Positions 1 to 10,071 of a stretch of 26,612 nt of DNA are shown piece by piece. Location of the stretch: contig NW_014577577.1 in the NCBI RefSeq assembly GCF_000485595.1, positions 4,657 through 31,268 on the forward strand, in the 5' to 3' direction. Under the pieces are notes generated by a model that searched no databases, was not told the DNA's origin, and saw only the letters and a program-made list of their open reading frames with translations. How positions within the stretch are numbered: the stretch's first letter is position 1; every line of letters begins with the position of its first letter. Origin of the DNA: Priapulus caudatus. Taxonomy: Eukaryota > Priapulida > Priapulimorpha > Priapulimorphida > Priapulidae. The translations under genes and the position numbers were made by a program.

Positions 1-41
1 GATAGATAGATAGATAGATAGATAGATCGATCGATCGATAG
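1..41. repeat. (GATA)n microsatellite at window edge
   Basis: Tandem GATA tetranucleotides run from the window edge and turn into GATC units before ending. Simple sequence with no coding meaning. Confidence 0.95.
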
Positions 42-660
42 TGTTTGTCATGTGAAATGGTTGGTATAGTGCCGGATATATTTGGCACCACACGGTTGTT
101 GTTATTACAGACGAGGTGAATGCGTGTGAAACCGGAACATATAACGCTTGCACGAGTACAAACGAAGCGGCTGAAACTTGAACTTTGGGTAGTCCGTGCA
201 TACAGAGCAGACGCATTCGCTGCTTGGGTACTCATTAGTAGTACTAATAGTATCGTATGGCGTCAACATCACACCTCCACAGCCCCACGGGGAAATCAGT
301 TGCAAAAGAGTTCACCACATTCATGTATGGTGACAAATCCTCCCTGTATCCTCATCACTGGACAATTTAGCACCAGATAATCAGTGCTTCGATGGGTACC
401 CTGATATGCCGGGCATGTTGATGAATCTTTAAGTCCCCATCGGTCCATCGGTCCCATCGGTAGCCAGTAATACGAGGCTAGATGCATGTATAGGGACCCT
501 AATGTATGCTAGCGGTGCGCACACAGCGAGTATGCTGCTGGTGGTTAGTTAGTTATTTATAATAGTGTGTGTGAGTGACGTGGGAATTCACCGCGTGATA
601 GACAGCGAACCTTTGCTACGCGCGACCACTCTATATTTCAGACTCACTGTCTCATTCAAT
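42..660. other. Stretch without recognised gene
   Basis: Short overlapping open frames exist on both strands (for example 120-380 +), but none has a recognisable domain or splice-site support. I see no RNA gene or transposon end here. Confidence 0.5.
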
Positions 661-1190
661 CATCCTGTCTCAGACACATTGTTTCAAGGATCATGTCTCA
701 AACACATTATCTCAGACAGCCTGTCTCAGACACATTGTTTCAAGGATCATGTCTCAAACACATTATCTCAGACAGCCTGTCTCAGACACATTGTTTCAAG
801 GATCATGTCTCAGACACATTGTCTCAAGCAGCCTGTCTCAGGGACATTTGTCTCAAGCATCCTGTCTCAGACTCACTGTCTCAAGCATCCAGTCTCAGGC
901 ACATTGTCTCGGGCATCCTGTTTCGGATGCCCTGTTCTCAGGTTCTCTGTCTGATAAACACGCTGGCTCAGTTACCCTGCCCCGGCACTGTGTCAGGCAC
1001 CCTGCCTCACGCATCTTGTCTCAAATATCCTGTCTCAGATATCCTGCCCCAAGCACTTTGTCGCAGACGATCGGATTCAAGCATTATGTCTCAGGTCCCT
1101 TGTCTCGGAAAGACGGTCTCAGCAACCTGTCTCAGATACACTGTTGTCTCAAACATCCTGTCTCAGACACCCTGTCTTAGACACATTTTC
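661..1190. repeat. 14-bp minisatellite with 56-bp higher-order unit
   Basis: A degenerate 14-bp unit of the type CTGTCTCAGACACA is repeated across the interval. Between about 664 and 810 four 14-mers form a near-perfect 56-bp higher-order unit (4 x 14), seen as almost identical blocks offset by 56 bases. To the right the units decay. Fourteen is not a multiple of three and the unit rarely makes stops, so all three + frames stay open. The resulting 129-187 residue repetitive peptides are therefore by-products, not genes. Confidence 0.9.
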
Positions 1191-1842
1191 TCAAGCACGC
1201 TGTTTACCACACATTGCATCACGCGCACTAGCTCTATAGGCATATTACTTCAATAGAATACATTTTTCGCGTTACGCGATGGCGCTTTCTAAGATAGCGT
1301 TGATTTACAGATTATTCGGGGCGCCATAGTAGTGAAAACGTATTACTTAAATGTAGCATACAGTTGTTGTCAGTGCCAACTAAAATGCCATATGTAATGT
1401 TAGCATCTCCAAATCCGCGTGAAAGCTGACGTTATTAAAGATTACAACGAAGCCGTTTACCTTATAAAAGATTATATAACTACTCAGATTTGGGTGGGTT
1501 TTGAAATCCTGGTGATTGGCGATGGATTTTAAGTGTGATTTGTGACCGTGCTGTTTTAATTAATCTTGGTGATTGGTTGTCGGACAGTTTTAATATTGGC
1601 AATTAGTGATTATAGTCTTGATTAGTCTGGATTAATCTAATTGTGCTTGGTAATTATGCTGCTTTAATAATGTGGATCGGTGATTAGGATTGATGATTGC
1701 GTAGCGTTTATCTGTGTGATTACTGATTAGGGAATTAAAGTGAAGCAACCCCCCACGTTCACTGGTATGCTGCCATTATGTATGTTCAACACTACCATAC
1801 AGTCAGGCAGGCACCTCTCTAGCTCTCACGTGTAGAGACTCC
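1191..1842. other. AT-rich stretch with degenerate GATT-rich subregion, no gene
   Basis: No domain-bearing ORF is visible. From about 1500 to 1740 short words such as TGGTGATTGG and GTGATTA recur irregularly, suggesting a decayed minisatellite with unit about 10-14 bases. No transposon ends were seen. Confidence 0.5.
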
Positions 1843-2360
1843 GTGGCAGCGGATAATTTCGTCTCAGAATTCTGTAAACTCGCATTCTATCTCCACGTTT
1901 CTTTTGGCTATGGTACCTTTATAAGATATCACCGTGTAATTGCTTTCTTGTCTTCTACTCTAGCGCGTTTTCTCATTATTTTCCAGAACATACGCATAGT
2001 ATTTTTTACTGACTCAATTTGCACAGTCCCCGCAGGCTTTCTCTCCATCGCTGTTGTTGTCAGTTCATTTTGCTTCAGCTATGTATGCTCGTTTCTGCAA
2101 AACACCAGATGGTTTTTGTCCGCCATATTTCCAGCGCTTTTTTCTACATCGTTTGGCTCGCTATTAGTTTAGCTCGATTAGGGCGCCCTCTGCCTGGGCA
2201 ATTATAAATCTCATCAACCCATGGTCGTCGATGCTTACCATGAGGGAGCTAACATCTCTCTGTCATGCCAATATCACAACGGCCCCTGAGGCCAAGCGCG
2301 GCCGAAGCCCTGTGAGGCATCTCGTGACAATATATAGCAATTAGTCAAGTTCACTTTGTC
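1843..2360. other. Stretch without recognised gene
   Basis: One + frame (1843-2172) is open and reads as a hydrophobic, Phe/Ser-rich peptide. It opens on GTG, lacks a signal-peptide pattern or conserved motif, and matches the composition of T-rich DNA. I do not annotate it as a gene. Confidence 0.45.
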
Positions 2361-2700
2361 TAGATATTGAGTTTCGTAAACTTTTTAGGGGGATTTGCGA
2401 ACCTATACATTTTTGGAATCTGTATAGTATAGGCAATCAGAAAACAAATGTTTACAATTTGCCGGAAGCATGCATGGCGGCCATCTTGGATTTTCGAAAC
2501 GGCCACCTTCAAAATGGGTGTTTCTCAATATCTCAGCATCCAGGTGGCCTAGAGTCATGATTTTAACGGCTAAACATACATTTTCAGGGGTGAGGAAGCT
2601 AGTGGTATCAAGTAAAATAAGCTAAACATAACCACAAAGCGGCCTTCTTAGATTTTCAAAATGACTGTCTATTTTTTCACTATTTTTTTTCTGGAAATGT
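2361..2700. repeat. Candidate dispersed repeat with internal near-duplicate motif
   Basis: A motif of the form GCGGCCATCTTGGATTTTCG (near 2476) recurs in altered form near 2639 (GCGGCCTTCTTAGATTTTCA), each followed by an AAAATG-containing stretch. Together with the tract around 2505-2620 this looks like an old repeat family member. Termini and target-site duplications were not found, so the element class is unknown. Confidence 0.35.
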
Positions 2701-3462
2701 CTATTTTTTACTATGTTTGTAACCCTTTCACTGCGGGTCACGGCCGTGGCCGGGACATCGTGCATGACTTGATATGCGGGAACCGTAAGACGCAGGGTTG
2801 TTGCCATAGTCACAACAGGGCACGGTAGCATTCGAATGCAATTACCACTACTGCCAGAGGTGGCACATGAGTGGCTAGATCCTGGGCTTGGGTTACATTA
2901 TTATATCTAATGAGCGGCCGACCCTACTGACTGTGATCATGCAAGCAAGTCAGCTGAGGTACTTTGCAGTTGGTGATGATCATCCGACGGTCATTTCATT
3001 TGGCATGGCTCTCTACGAGAAGGTGGCGCAACTGCTAGAACTGGTAGAAACTGCTCTTTGCAGAATTGGCATTCATGCGCGCAGCTCGCCGTGAAGAATT
3101 TACGTCGTGTCTGCGGTGCGAAATATACACACCCGAGCACGCTCACGATTACGCCTATAGCGGTACTTTATATCTCCCCGCGTGCGAAACTGAATTCTTA
3201 TACCCAAAGTGGGATGAGAAACGAACCGAACCGAGGTCAATAAAATGTCGGTATAGGAATGCCGCTGTAGCGTACGTGGTAGTCATCCCTTCTATATGGG
3301 AAACGTCTTCCCCTAGTGTCTACCACGTAGGTGTAGCTGGTCACACGAGACATGGGAATGGCGACTTTCATTGTCAATGTGCAATGTGTATAAAGTGGAC
3401 GTGTTTGCCATTAGGGGGTCATATATAATAAATACTATAGCTGTGCACCATTCTCGTATATA
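2701..3462. other. Stretch without recognised gene, ending in (TA)n
   Basis: Several short + frames (2888-3094, 3066-3428) are open but show no motif I recognise. The segment ends in a (TA)n run at 3457-3479. CCCTTTCACTGCGGGTCACG at about 2725 resembles a DNA-transposon terminus, but no matching inverted end was found. Confidence 0.45.
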
Positions 3463-3714
3463 TATATATATATATATATGCTTTAATTGTTTTTTTGCAG
3501 TCACTTGTGTTAGTATTGTCACAAGTTTAATCGGATTAGCAGTATTTCGTAACTAGTTATTGACTTCAGGCGGCAAATCTCGTACAGGAAAAAAATGATG
3601 AACGCACCGAGAAATCAATATAACAAAGCAGTGTTTATCGGGATAGTATGAATGAAAAATGAAAAGAACCGAATGAAACCATTTTATTGCTGTTTATATG
3701 TTAGTTGTGATCAC

Positions 3715-3775
3715 AATAATAAATTAAATTTAATTAAATTTATAAATTTATAATAAATTTAATTAAATTATAAAT
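3715..3775. repeat. AT-only palindromic tract
   Basis: Words such as AAATTTAATTAAATTTATAA recur and are nearly self-complementary, giving a low-complexity region able to form a cruciform. The same tract is in the second copy at about 12864-12920, with a one- or two-base length difference. Confidence 0.8.
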
Positions 3776-4214
3776 GTCCCGCACGCAAAATGCATCGGGC
3801 TGTCTTTTTTGTGAAAAGAATATCGTACGACATCTGATACAGTAGCTAAATTAACTAGAATACATCATGTGTGAAATATTAGAAGACTCGTTTGCTGTAA
3901 ACCTGAACGTAAATCAGAAAGAGATTTGGATCGGTTGTCATGGCAACTATGACAACGGAACAAAGCGGATTTCAACAGAATTTGTCGGGCCGTTTTAGAA
4001 ATCGCGCAAAATACTAAACGATATAATATACATTATTTTGTGATCTATACGATCTATGTGAATACATAAATATATACATATATCTATATTATCCTACAAC
4101 TGTGCCTAGAAATATTTCATATGTATAAAGATTACTAACAGATTATGGATGACTCTGGCAGATATACTTCACAATGTTGTTTACAAATACTGTGCGTGGA
4201 ATGAATAATTTTCG
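3776..4214. other. AT-rich stretch without recognised gene
   Basis: No ORF of note and no transposon end were seen. The counterpart at about 12921-13360 is nearly identical. Confidence 0.5.
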
Positions 4215-4218
4215 AGGC

Positions 4219-4608
4219 AGCCTGCCTGCCTGCCTGTCTGTCTGCATGCCTGCCTACTCGCCTGCCTGCTTACTTGACTGCCTGCTTACCTGCTCCCGTG
4301 TCTGCCTGCGAGCCTGCCTACATGCCTGCCTTACTGCCTGCCTGCCTGCTAGCCTGCCTGCTTACTTGCTTGCTTGCCTGCGTGCCTGCCTACATGCCTG
4401 CCTGATTGCCTACCTGCTTTCTTGCCTGCTTGCATGCCTACATGCCTGCCTACATACATGCCTGCTTGCCTGCCTGCGTGCCTACTTGTGTGCCTGCCAG
4501 CCTGCCTGCTTGTCTGCTTGCCTGCATGCCTGCCCGCCAGCCTGCCTGCTTGCCTGCCTGTCTGCCTACATGCCTGCCTGACTGCCTGCCTGTCTGTCTG
4601 CCTACATG

Positions 4609-4640
<32 letters not shown>

Positions 4641-4672
4641 CCCGCCTGCCTGCTTGCCTGCCTGCCGGCCTA
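4219..4672. repeat. (CCTG)n / (TGCC)n interrupted tetranucleotide array, copy 1
   Basis: About 450 bases of tandem CCTG units with point interruptions (TACA, TTAC, TGTC variants). The array translates on the + strand as monotonous Pro-Ala-Cys-Leu runs and on the - strand as Gly-Arg-Gln-Ala runs; these open frames are artefacts of a stop-free tetranucleotide. CCTG is the repeat class that expands in the human CNBP intron, so instability is plausible. Blocks 4565-4616 and 4617-4711 are each found inverted in place in the other copy. Confidence 0.95.
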
Positions 4673-4996
4673 CATGATGCACGATGATGCACGATGATGA
4701 TACCCGATGATGCACGATGATACCTGATGATGCACGATGATACACGATGATGCACGATGATAGCCGATAATACACGATGATACCTGATGATACACAATGA
4801 TACACGATGATAGCCGATGATACACGATGATGCACAATGATGCACGATGATACACGATGATGCACAATGATGCACGATGATGCACTATGATGCACGATGA
4901 TACACGATGATGCACGATGATACACGATGATGCACGATGATACAAGATGATAGCCGATGATACACGATGATGCTCGATGATACCCGATGATACCCG
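4673..4996. repeat. 10-bp GATGATRCAC minisatellite, copy 1
   Basis: A decamer of the form ACGATGATGC/ACGATGATAC is repeated about 32 times, directly abutting the CCTG array. The - strand open frames rich in His-Arg-Ala-Ser-Ser-Cys-Ile-Ile are repeat artefacts. The homologous array in the second copy is about 170-200 bases longer. Confidence 0.95.
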
Positions 4997-5075
4997 AGCC
5001 AGCTTGGCTCATCCTGACGCATCCTCACACGTTTGCTCGCACACAGATCAATACACGCACACCCCGTCTAACTCG

Positions 5076-5085
5076 CTCTATGGGA
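5076..5085. repeat. Left target-site duplication of MITE, copy 1
   Basis: Ten bases, CTCTATGGGA, directly precede the left terminal inverted repeat. They match the ten bases after the right terminus (5251-5260, CTCTATGAGA) at nine of ten positions. Confidence 0.65.
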
Positions 5086-5250
5086 CAGTGCTTCCTAAAC
5101 TATTTCAATGTCCTTCACTCTCGAGTCTTTATCACAAAATTTCATTCAGGCCGAGACTAAACTTTCCCATGTTTTTCATCCATTTTCATTCACCCCAAAA
5201 TAATTTAATTCATCCTTTGGTGAACCATTAACCAGTTTAAAAAAGCACTG
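5086..5250. mobile_element. 165-bp hAT-like MITE, copy 1
   Basis: The element starts CAGTGCTTCCTAAACT and its reverse complement starts CAGTGCTTTTTTAAACT. These are imperfect terminal inverted repeats of the CAGTG-type seen in hAT transposons, and similarity continues to a shared AATG about 24 bases in. It is flanked by a 9/10 direct repeat (5076-5085 and 5251-5260). At 165 bp it cannot encode a transposase and would be mobilised in trans. hAT duplications are normally 8 bp, so the 10-bp flank means either two adjacent bases match by chance or the element belongs to another superfamily. It sits at the same place in both copies, so insertion predates their split. Confidence 0.65.
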
Positions 5251-5260
5251 CTCTATGAGA
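5251..5260. repeat. Right target-site duplication of MITE, copy 1
   Basis: CTCTATGAGA follows the right terminus and pairs with the left flank at 5076-5085. Confidence 0.65.
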
Positions 5261-5760
5261 CACGGAACAGTAGCCTTCCGTCAATTTTCACCGATATTGC
5301 GCTACTTCGTCTCAGAAAAAGGCGTTTGTAGTAATTTCTTTCCGGTATTATTCGACAGTAGAGTGCACTAATCTCTATGATACACGTAGACATAGATGCC
5401 TTGTCAAGAAATTGTGCCATTCTGTCGTGTGTGCGCGTGTCCATGGCGACCGGCGCGCTGTGTTTGAGTGTGGAACGTGATCCGATTACTTGCTGCGATA
5501 TGCGCATCGTTTAGCTCGCAAAAGTTTCGAGCGGAGCTTGAACCGTGACTCTATGGTTATTTAGCACGAATAACGTGCATGTTTTGTTTGCGCCAAAACC
5601 GTTTCCAGTTTTGGTATTTTTTGCGTCATGCTGAATCGGGCCTGCAAGTGCATGCTGCGTACGGAAGCCCTTTACCGTTGTGAGAGAAAATCACCGCTAG
5701 CCATGCACGCACAACGAGAGTGGTGAGGGAGTGCACCTTATTAGCGGGAATAGCTTATAA
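5261..5760. other. Stretch without recognised gene
   Basis: A - strand frame at 5253-5507 is open in both copies (84 codons). Its few differences between copies are mostly amino-acid changing and it has no motif, so it shows no sign of coding constraint. Confidence 0.45.
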
Positions 5761-5766
5761 TAACCG

Positions 5767-6370
5767 CTTTCTTAGTGGTTGGGAGAGGTAAAGTGATATA
5801 CGTGGGTTCTCAACGGGGAAGTGGGAGAGATATAAGCGAGTTCTTAGGAGGTTGGGCGAGGAGGGAGATATACACGAGGATGCCGGGGATTGCGTAGGAA
5901 GAAGGGAAGCAACCCGGGATAGTGCATAGCGAAGGGGTATCATAGGAGCCTAGAGAGGTAGGGGAGATATGGGAGCGTAGAGAAATGGAAGAGATGTGGG
6001 GCGTAGGGAGCATGGAGAAAACTAGCAGCGTAGGGATGTGGGACAGATATAGTAGCGTAGGAAGGTGAGTGATATATATTATATAGTAGCGTAGGGGAGT
6101 GGGTAAGAAATGAACGCGTATGAATGTGTGGGAGGGGGTATATGGGACAGAAGGGGTGGGAGAGATATAGAGCGTGGGGAAGTGCATGGGGAGATATTTA
6201 ATCTTAGGGATGTGGGGATATATGGATGGCACAGAGGTGGGTGGAAAATATGGGAGCGTATGGAAGTGGAAGAGATATATAGAAATAAATAGAATATAGA
6301 AGCGTATGAAAGTGTGGCTATATGGGGCGTAAAGAGTTGGGGATATATGGGACAGAGGAGGGGGGGGGGG
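5767..6370. repeat. Purine-rich degenerate minisatellite (GGGAGATATGGGAGCGTAGG type), copy 1
   Basis: Irregular tandem words combining GGGAGAGATAT, GGAGCGTAGGGA and GTGTGGG fill the interval, ending in a run of 11 G at about 6360-6370. Pro/Ser/Tyr-rich - strand open frames here (for example 5810-6466) are by-products of a pyrimidine-rich complement. The second copy at about 15127-15730 carries several small indels and substitutions, showing that it is freely evolving. Confidence 0.8.
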
Positions 6371-6374
6371 TGAT

Positions 6375-7898
6375 GTATCGAATAATGCTTTTACGAGAAG
6401 GCGGATTACGCAGCGGCTCATAGCGCGATATTTTACGCTCGCTATCGCCGCCCGATAAAAACACATTAGAGTTTGACGTAACTGGATTACTCACGCATTT
6501 CTGCCGTCACACGTCGTAGTGTTGGCGCGTGGCGGGCCAGGTCGGTGTAAACGATGCCAAGACATGCCTCTGTATAATAAGAACGTTTTTCATCCCTTAA
6601 AAAGCATTTAGATCTAATTAGATTTTATAGATCATTCATAGATAACCGAATCGCTTAAATTAGGGGCATTTCATGCCTGCGCGCGAAGTATAGGCACTGT
6701 GCGCGGTTGCTTCTTTCTCTCTACTGGTCGTTAAACATTGAGAAAATACGCACGGTCTGTGCAAGCATGCAATGGTGGTGTTGCAGCGGCCCCCGCTTTA
6801 TCGGGACAGGTCGGAAACCATGTACTGATTAAGCGGTGAACACATAACACACGCGCATAAGAATTGTTTTTCAATGACTTATTGTATGTGTCCGGTTTAT
6901 TCGAAGCCCGATAAAACATGGACCTCCGTGTTGATATAATACTTTTTATAATAAATGTTTTTATAATAATATAATCCCAGCTCGCACATTTTATTGCAGA
7001 AAAAGTCGCATGGAGTTAAAGAAACCAGAGTAGAATTTCACTTTCCTAGTAAAGATTAAGTATTTAAGTATTATTATTCAGTATTAGTAGGTCTAAGTGC
7101 TATATTTTATCCTGATAGAATTTTAGTGCCACAAGAGAGGAAAAGAATCGACGCCTGGTGGTTTTGTGATAATGTAGGATTATAAACTCACGAGCCCTTT
7201 CTATGACCTCGCGTTGCCATGCATATATAGTGGATGTTTACTATGCAAATTGCCTGCAACATTACGCGGGTAGTTTTGCCGTTGCCTTCTTATCTATCGC
7301 CAGTGTATATATCCACCGTTAGCTCTCGTGTCTCCTTTTCTGTTGCCGTGCCTCTTGTGACCTTGTCTCTTGCCTCTAATGGTTCTACAGTTCGGGACGT
7401 CGGTGTAGCGAATGTGCGAAGCGCAACTGTTTGATTACACAAACCAAGAGCGGCAAAAGGAAAGCATATTACGACGATTCAATCATAAGGAGCGGTAATA
7501 ACGATATCTATCATTTCCTGGTTTATATTTTGTTAGATCCTAGTAATATCGATCGACAGCGTCATATTTAGGCGCTTCTAAAAGGTTTTGTGGTTTGCGC
7601 GAAGCTAAGCTATAAATTGTCAACGAAATTTTCGTTGAACAAATATAAACTGAAATCGTTTATTTACCTTATCTGTGGTTATATTTTGTTTACACATATT
7701 TCATGGATTGCTCTTATTTTTGTTGTAAATTGCATCCCTGTGCGGGCACTGCACTGTTTAAATTGCACCTTCAGCAGCATGACGCTTTCTCACAAGTGAA
7801 AAAGTATAAAATGAAATATAAACAGTCTAACCAGCGCGATACACGAAAGACACACGCGACATAGGGACCACTCCCCTGCATTTTGTCCCTGCCCGAAT
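6375..7898. other. AT-rich intergenic or intronic stretch, no gene
   Basis: Two + frames (7234-7434 and 7590-7799) are open here. The first is disrupted in the other copy by an 8-bp deletion near 16715 and the second is not maintained either, so neither is conserved coding sequence. No RNA gene or element termini were seen. Confidence 0.55.
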
Positions 7899-8050
7899 CC
7901 TACGACCCTATGTAGCTCCTACGACCCAATGTAGCTCCTACGACCCTATGTAGCTCCTACGACCCTATGTAGCTCCTAAGACCCTATGTAGCTCCTACGA
8001 CCCTATGTAGCTCCTACGACCCTATGTAGCTCCTACGACTCTATGTATGT
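7899..8050. repeat. 19-bp minisatellite, 8 units, copy 1
   Basis: Eight head-to-tail units of CCTACGACCCTATGTAGCT with single-base variants; the last unit ends in GTATGT. The other copy has ten units (17249-17440), a copy-number difference of the kind that separates alleles. Confidence 0.95.
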
Positions 8051-8604
8051 CTTACAGATCGTATTAGATAAATCACGTCCATAGAATAATCCTTTACTTA
8101 ATCAACATCACTACTCGTCATAAAATTACTCGTTCTAATATTCGTTGGATGATAATATCATTAACTAGCCGGCTAACTTCATAGGTTTGCATCTGACAGT
8201 GCGAATGTACACGTAAAAATGGGGAAGACTTCAAACTTCACGAGAGGAAAAACACGAAAAACATGAAACTGCATGGAACTAATTAAAAATCACTATCTTA
8301 ATTAACGCCAGTTCTAATCACGTGGTTTGCGTCACACGAGGATGTCAAAATCGTCCCTACATCCTGGAATGTCAACGCGTAAGATGGGTTCGTGTAATTG
8401 GATAGTGTTGAGATCCTATTACGCTTCCATTTCTTTTCTACAGCGCATTATTTTTGCGTGATCCGAAAATCTTCAACGAATTTGTTTGTAATTTCTGCTG
8501 ATCTGGGAAGATAAAAGACCAACTTTTTTTTATCTCACCTAATTTTACTTTTAATTTAATTTTAATTTAATTCTAATTCTACTTTTTTCGCGCTCGTGTT
8601 TCAG
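8051..8604. other. Intronic sequence upstream of FN3 exon, copy 1
   Basis: AT-rich, no ORF of note. It ends in a pyrimidine-rich tract and TTTCAG at the FN3 exon acceptor. Confidence 0.5.
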
Positions 8605-8895
8605 ACTGCGCGCGACCATCCACGCCCGATGACGTCAGACTCGCGCACGTGTCCGACACATGGGTGATACTGCGGTGGTCGGCCGGTGACCTTCAGAACG
8701 CCACGAGGGTAGAGATCACGTACCGACCTGTCGGAGCTAGCTACAGGATCCTGAAGGAGGTCAGCTCCAACCTGACAGAGACGAGGCTGGTTAACCTGGT
8801 GCCGAAAACCGACTACGAAGTGTTCCTCGTCGCCTACAGCGATGACGTCGCCGGCCCCGAGAGTGACGTCACGAGATTTCAGACGCTGAAAGTCG
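8605..8895 (+). CDS. FN3-domain exon of a single-pass membrane protein, copy 1
   Basis: Internal exon of 291 bases, bounded by a TTTCAG acceptor (ending 8604) and a GGTAGGT donor (GT at 8896). It encodes 97 residues forming one complete fibronectin type III fold. Visible landmarks are the Pro-rich entry (CARPSTPDD), the buried Trp in VILRW, and the L-x-P-x-T-x-Y signature in LVPKTDYEVFLVAYS. Two N-glycosylation sequons (NAT, NLT) indicate an extracellular domain. Both ends are phase 1, so the exon can be skipped or repeated without frame loss. It differs from the other copy (17995-18285) only at three silent positions, showing constraint. The likely next coding exon is 22241-23079. Similarity in layout to FNDC4/FNDC5-like proteins is inferred; N-terminal exons were not found. 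Confidence 0.85.
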
Positions 8896-9186
8896 GTAGG
8901 TGGCGTGATGTGTCAGTTATTTTAACGACAGGGGTGCGTCGGCAGCGTTGTTGCCAATAGCCGTGACCAGGAAATGATAGAAAAGTATGCTATAATTTGA
9001 GTCCGCTGAAAATAAGATGAGCAAAATATTGCATTAGAGCCTCGAAAATGTTAATTACCTCGCAGCCAGCTAATAATTGTTTATTTATATTATATATATA
9101 CACACTGTAATTTCTTCACACCTAGGTTAATATTATTGTAATTATTATTATTATTTCCAAAGTGGATCACGGCATCAGTCGGTGGA
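8896..9186. other. Intron start after FN3 exon, copy 1
   Basis: Begins with the GT donor at 8896. The FN3 reading frame runs on into the intron and stops at 8960. Contains (TA)n and (ATT)n runs and small indels relative to the other copy. Confidence 0.7.
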
Positions 9187-9190
9187 TTCT

Positions 9191-9240
<50 letters not shown>

Positions 9241-9250
9241 TTATTATTAT
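9187..9250. repeat. (CTT)n then (ATT)n microsatellite, copy 1
   Basis: Tandem CTT units followed by TTA units; on the - strand this is (AAG)n next to (TAA)n, downstream of the retrotransposon fragment. The second copy (18577-18654) is longer. The Leu-rich + frame is spurious. Confidence 0.95.
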
Positions 9251-9429
9251 GAATCTGTTCTCGACGTATAAAAAGCGTTGTCTAAAGCCCGGTGCACACG
9301 TGAGTAATTTTAAAGTCAAGATCAGTCATCAAAGGAAAATTTTTGTTTATACTGTTGGTATTAAAATGTACTATTAGTAAATCCTTGTCTGTTTAAATTT
9401 GGTAAGGTTTGGGTTGTTTTTAAGTTTTG

Positions 9430-9798
9430 TTAGGGTATTGTATTTACTATCGTGTACAGGCTGAAATTCATCTGGATCATGGTCGTCGTTTTTAAAGGTT
9501 GATAGGGTAGCTGAGTCGCATATAGGAAGGGTAGGTCTAGAAGTGTAGTGATGTTTATGTTCGATTGAAAGAATTCTGAGATTTTATCAATATCATATGA
9601 TTGGAACGGGAGGGTGTTGTTGATGCAGTTTGTGCAGTAGTATGGTATGTCAGATAATGCGAGTGTCTCAAGGTCTTTCTGATTAAGAGATGTGCGTTTA
9701 AGGTGACACCATTTACGGCAGATGTCGCAAAAGATAGCTTGTTTGTTAGTTTTACATGGATTGTTACAGTGTGCACATGGATAATTAATCATAATCAA
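9430..9798 (-). pseudogene. Retrotransposon ORF2 start with PHD finger, copy 1 (degenerate)
   Basis: The - strand frame starts MIMINYPCAHCNNPC and shows a PHD zinc finger laid out C-x2-C, C-x2-C, H-x2-(C), C-x2-C within about 60 residues, followed by LPFQSYD. This arrangement is typical of the N-terminus of ORF2 in PHD-carrying CR1-like non-LTR retrotransposons, where the finger precedes the endonuclease and reverse transcriptase; both are absent here. In this copy the fifth zinc Cys is Arg (CHLKRTS) and a 2-base insertion near 9521 shifts the frame relative to the other copy. It lies in antisense orientation to the FN3 gene and on the same strand as, and downstream of, the LRRC27-like gene. 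Confidence 0.7.
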
Positions 9799-9847
9799 GA
9801 TAAATATCAGGTTTATTCAGATACTGAGCCGCTTTGGCTGGACTATC

Positions 9848-10071
9848 CTATAGCATTTTGGTAAGGTCTTGATCGTTATTAATTTGAATTATTTCAGATG
9901 CTTCAGTTTTTCTGGTCAAGATCTGGCCATTTCTGGTCCAGAGGAACCCGTAACCTTCTTTTTTTTTAGTGACAGGCACTTCGGGAATAGTCGTCTTCTG
10001 GTTTCTGTTAGACTCTCATTGATAAATATTTTGTCTGTGGAGGTGAAGCCAATTTTATCAGCTGATTTGGT
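9848..10071 (-). pseudogene. Retrotransposon ORF1 C-terminal remnant, copy 1
   Basis: Read on the - strand, one frame gives TDKIFINESLTETRRRLF and, after a nine-base A run, a second frame gives EGYGFLWTRNGQILTRK and ends at a TAG at 9848. This block matches the C-terminal part common in ORF1 proteins of PHD-type LINEs (an 'FP-like' C-terminal segment: FINESLT, then a basic stretch, then FLWT-NG-I--RK). The frame break in the A run shows it is dead. Its stop lies 50 bases upstream of the PHD ORF start at 9798, the expected ORF1/ORF2 spacing. Identification rests on remembered family patterns, not a search. Confidence 0.6.

Noticed and set aside
661-1190. CRISPR-like array
   Set aside because: The 14-bp units are contiguous and degenerate with no unique spacers, in a eukaryotic context.
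2724-2760. CCCTTTCACTGCGGG as a piggyBac-type transposon terminus
   Set aside because: No TTAA next to it and no matching inverted end found nearby.
4174-4697. Pro-Ala-Cys-Leu repeat 'proteins' (and the mirror ORFs at 4450-5012, 13320-14387)
   Set aside because: They are translations of CCTG and GATGAT tandem arrays that lack stops in most frames; overlapping frames on both strands are open equally and lengths differ between copies.
5253-5507. 84-codon - strand ORF present in both copies
   Set aside because: Open in both copies, but the few differences are mostly replacements and it overlaps the MITE flank; no motif.
7234-7799. Two + ORFs of 66 and 69 codons as possible signal-peptide or small-protein exons
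   Set aside because: The first is broken by an 8-bp deletion in the other copy and the second is not maintained there; the sequence behaves as non-coding.
7899-8050. CRISPR-like array
   Set aside because: Head-to-tail 19-bp units without spacers: a minisatellite.
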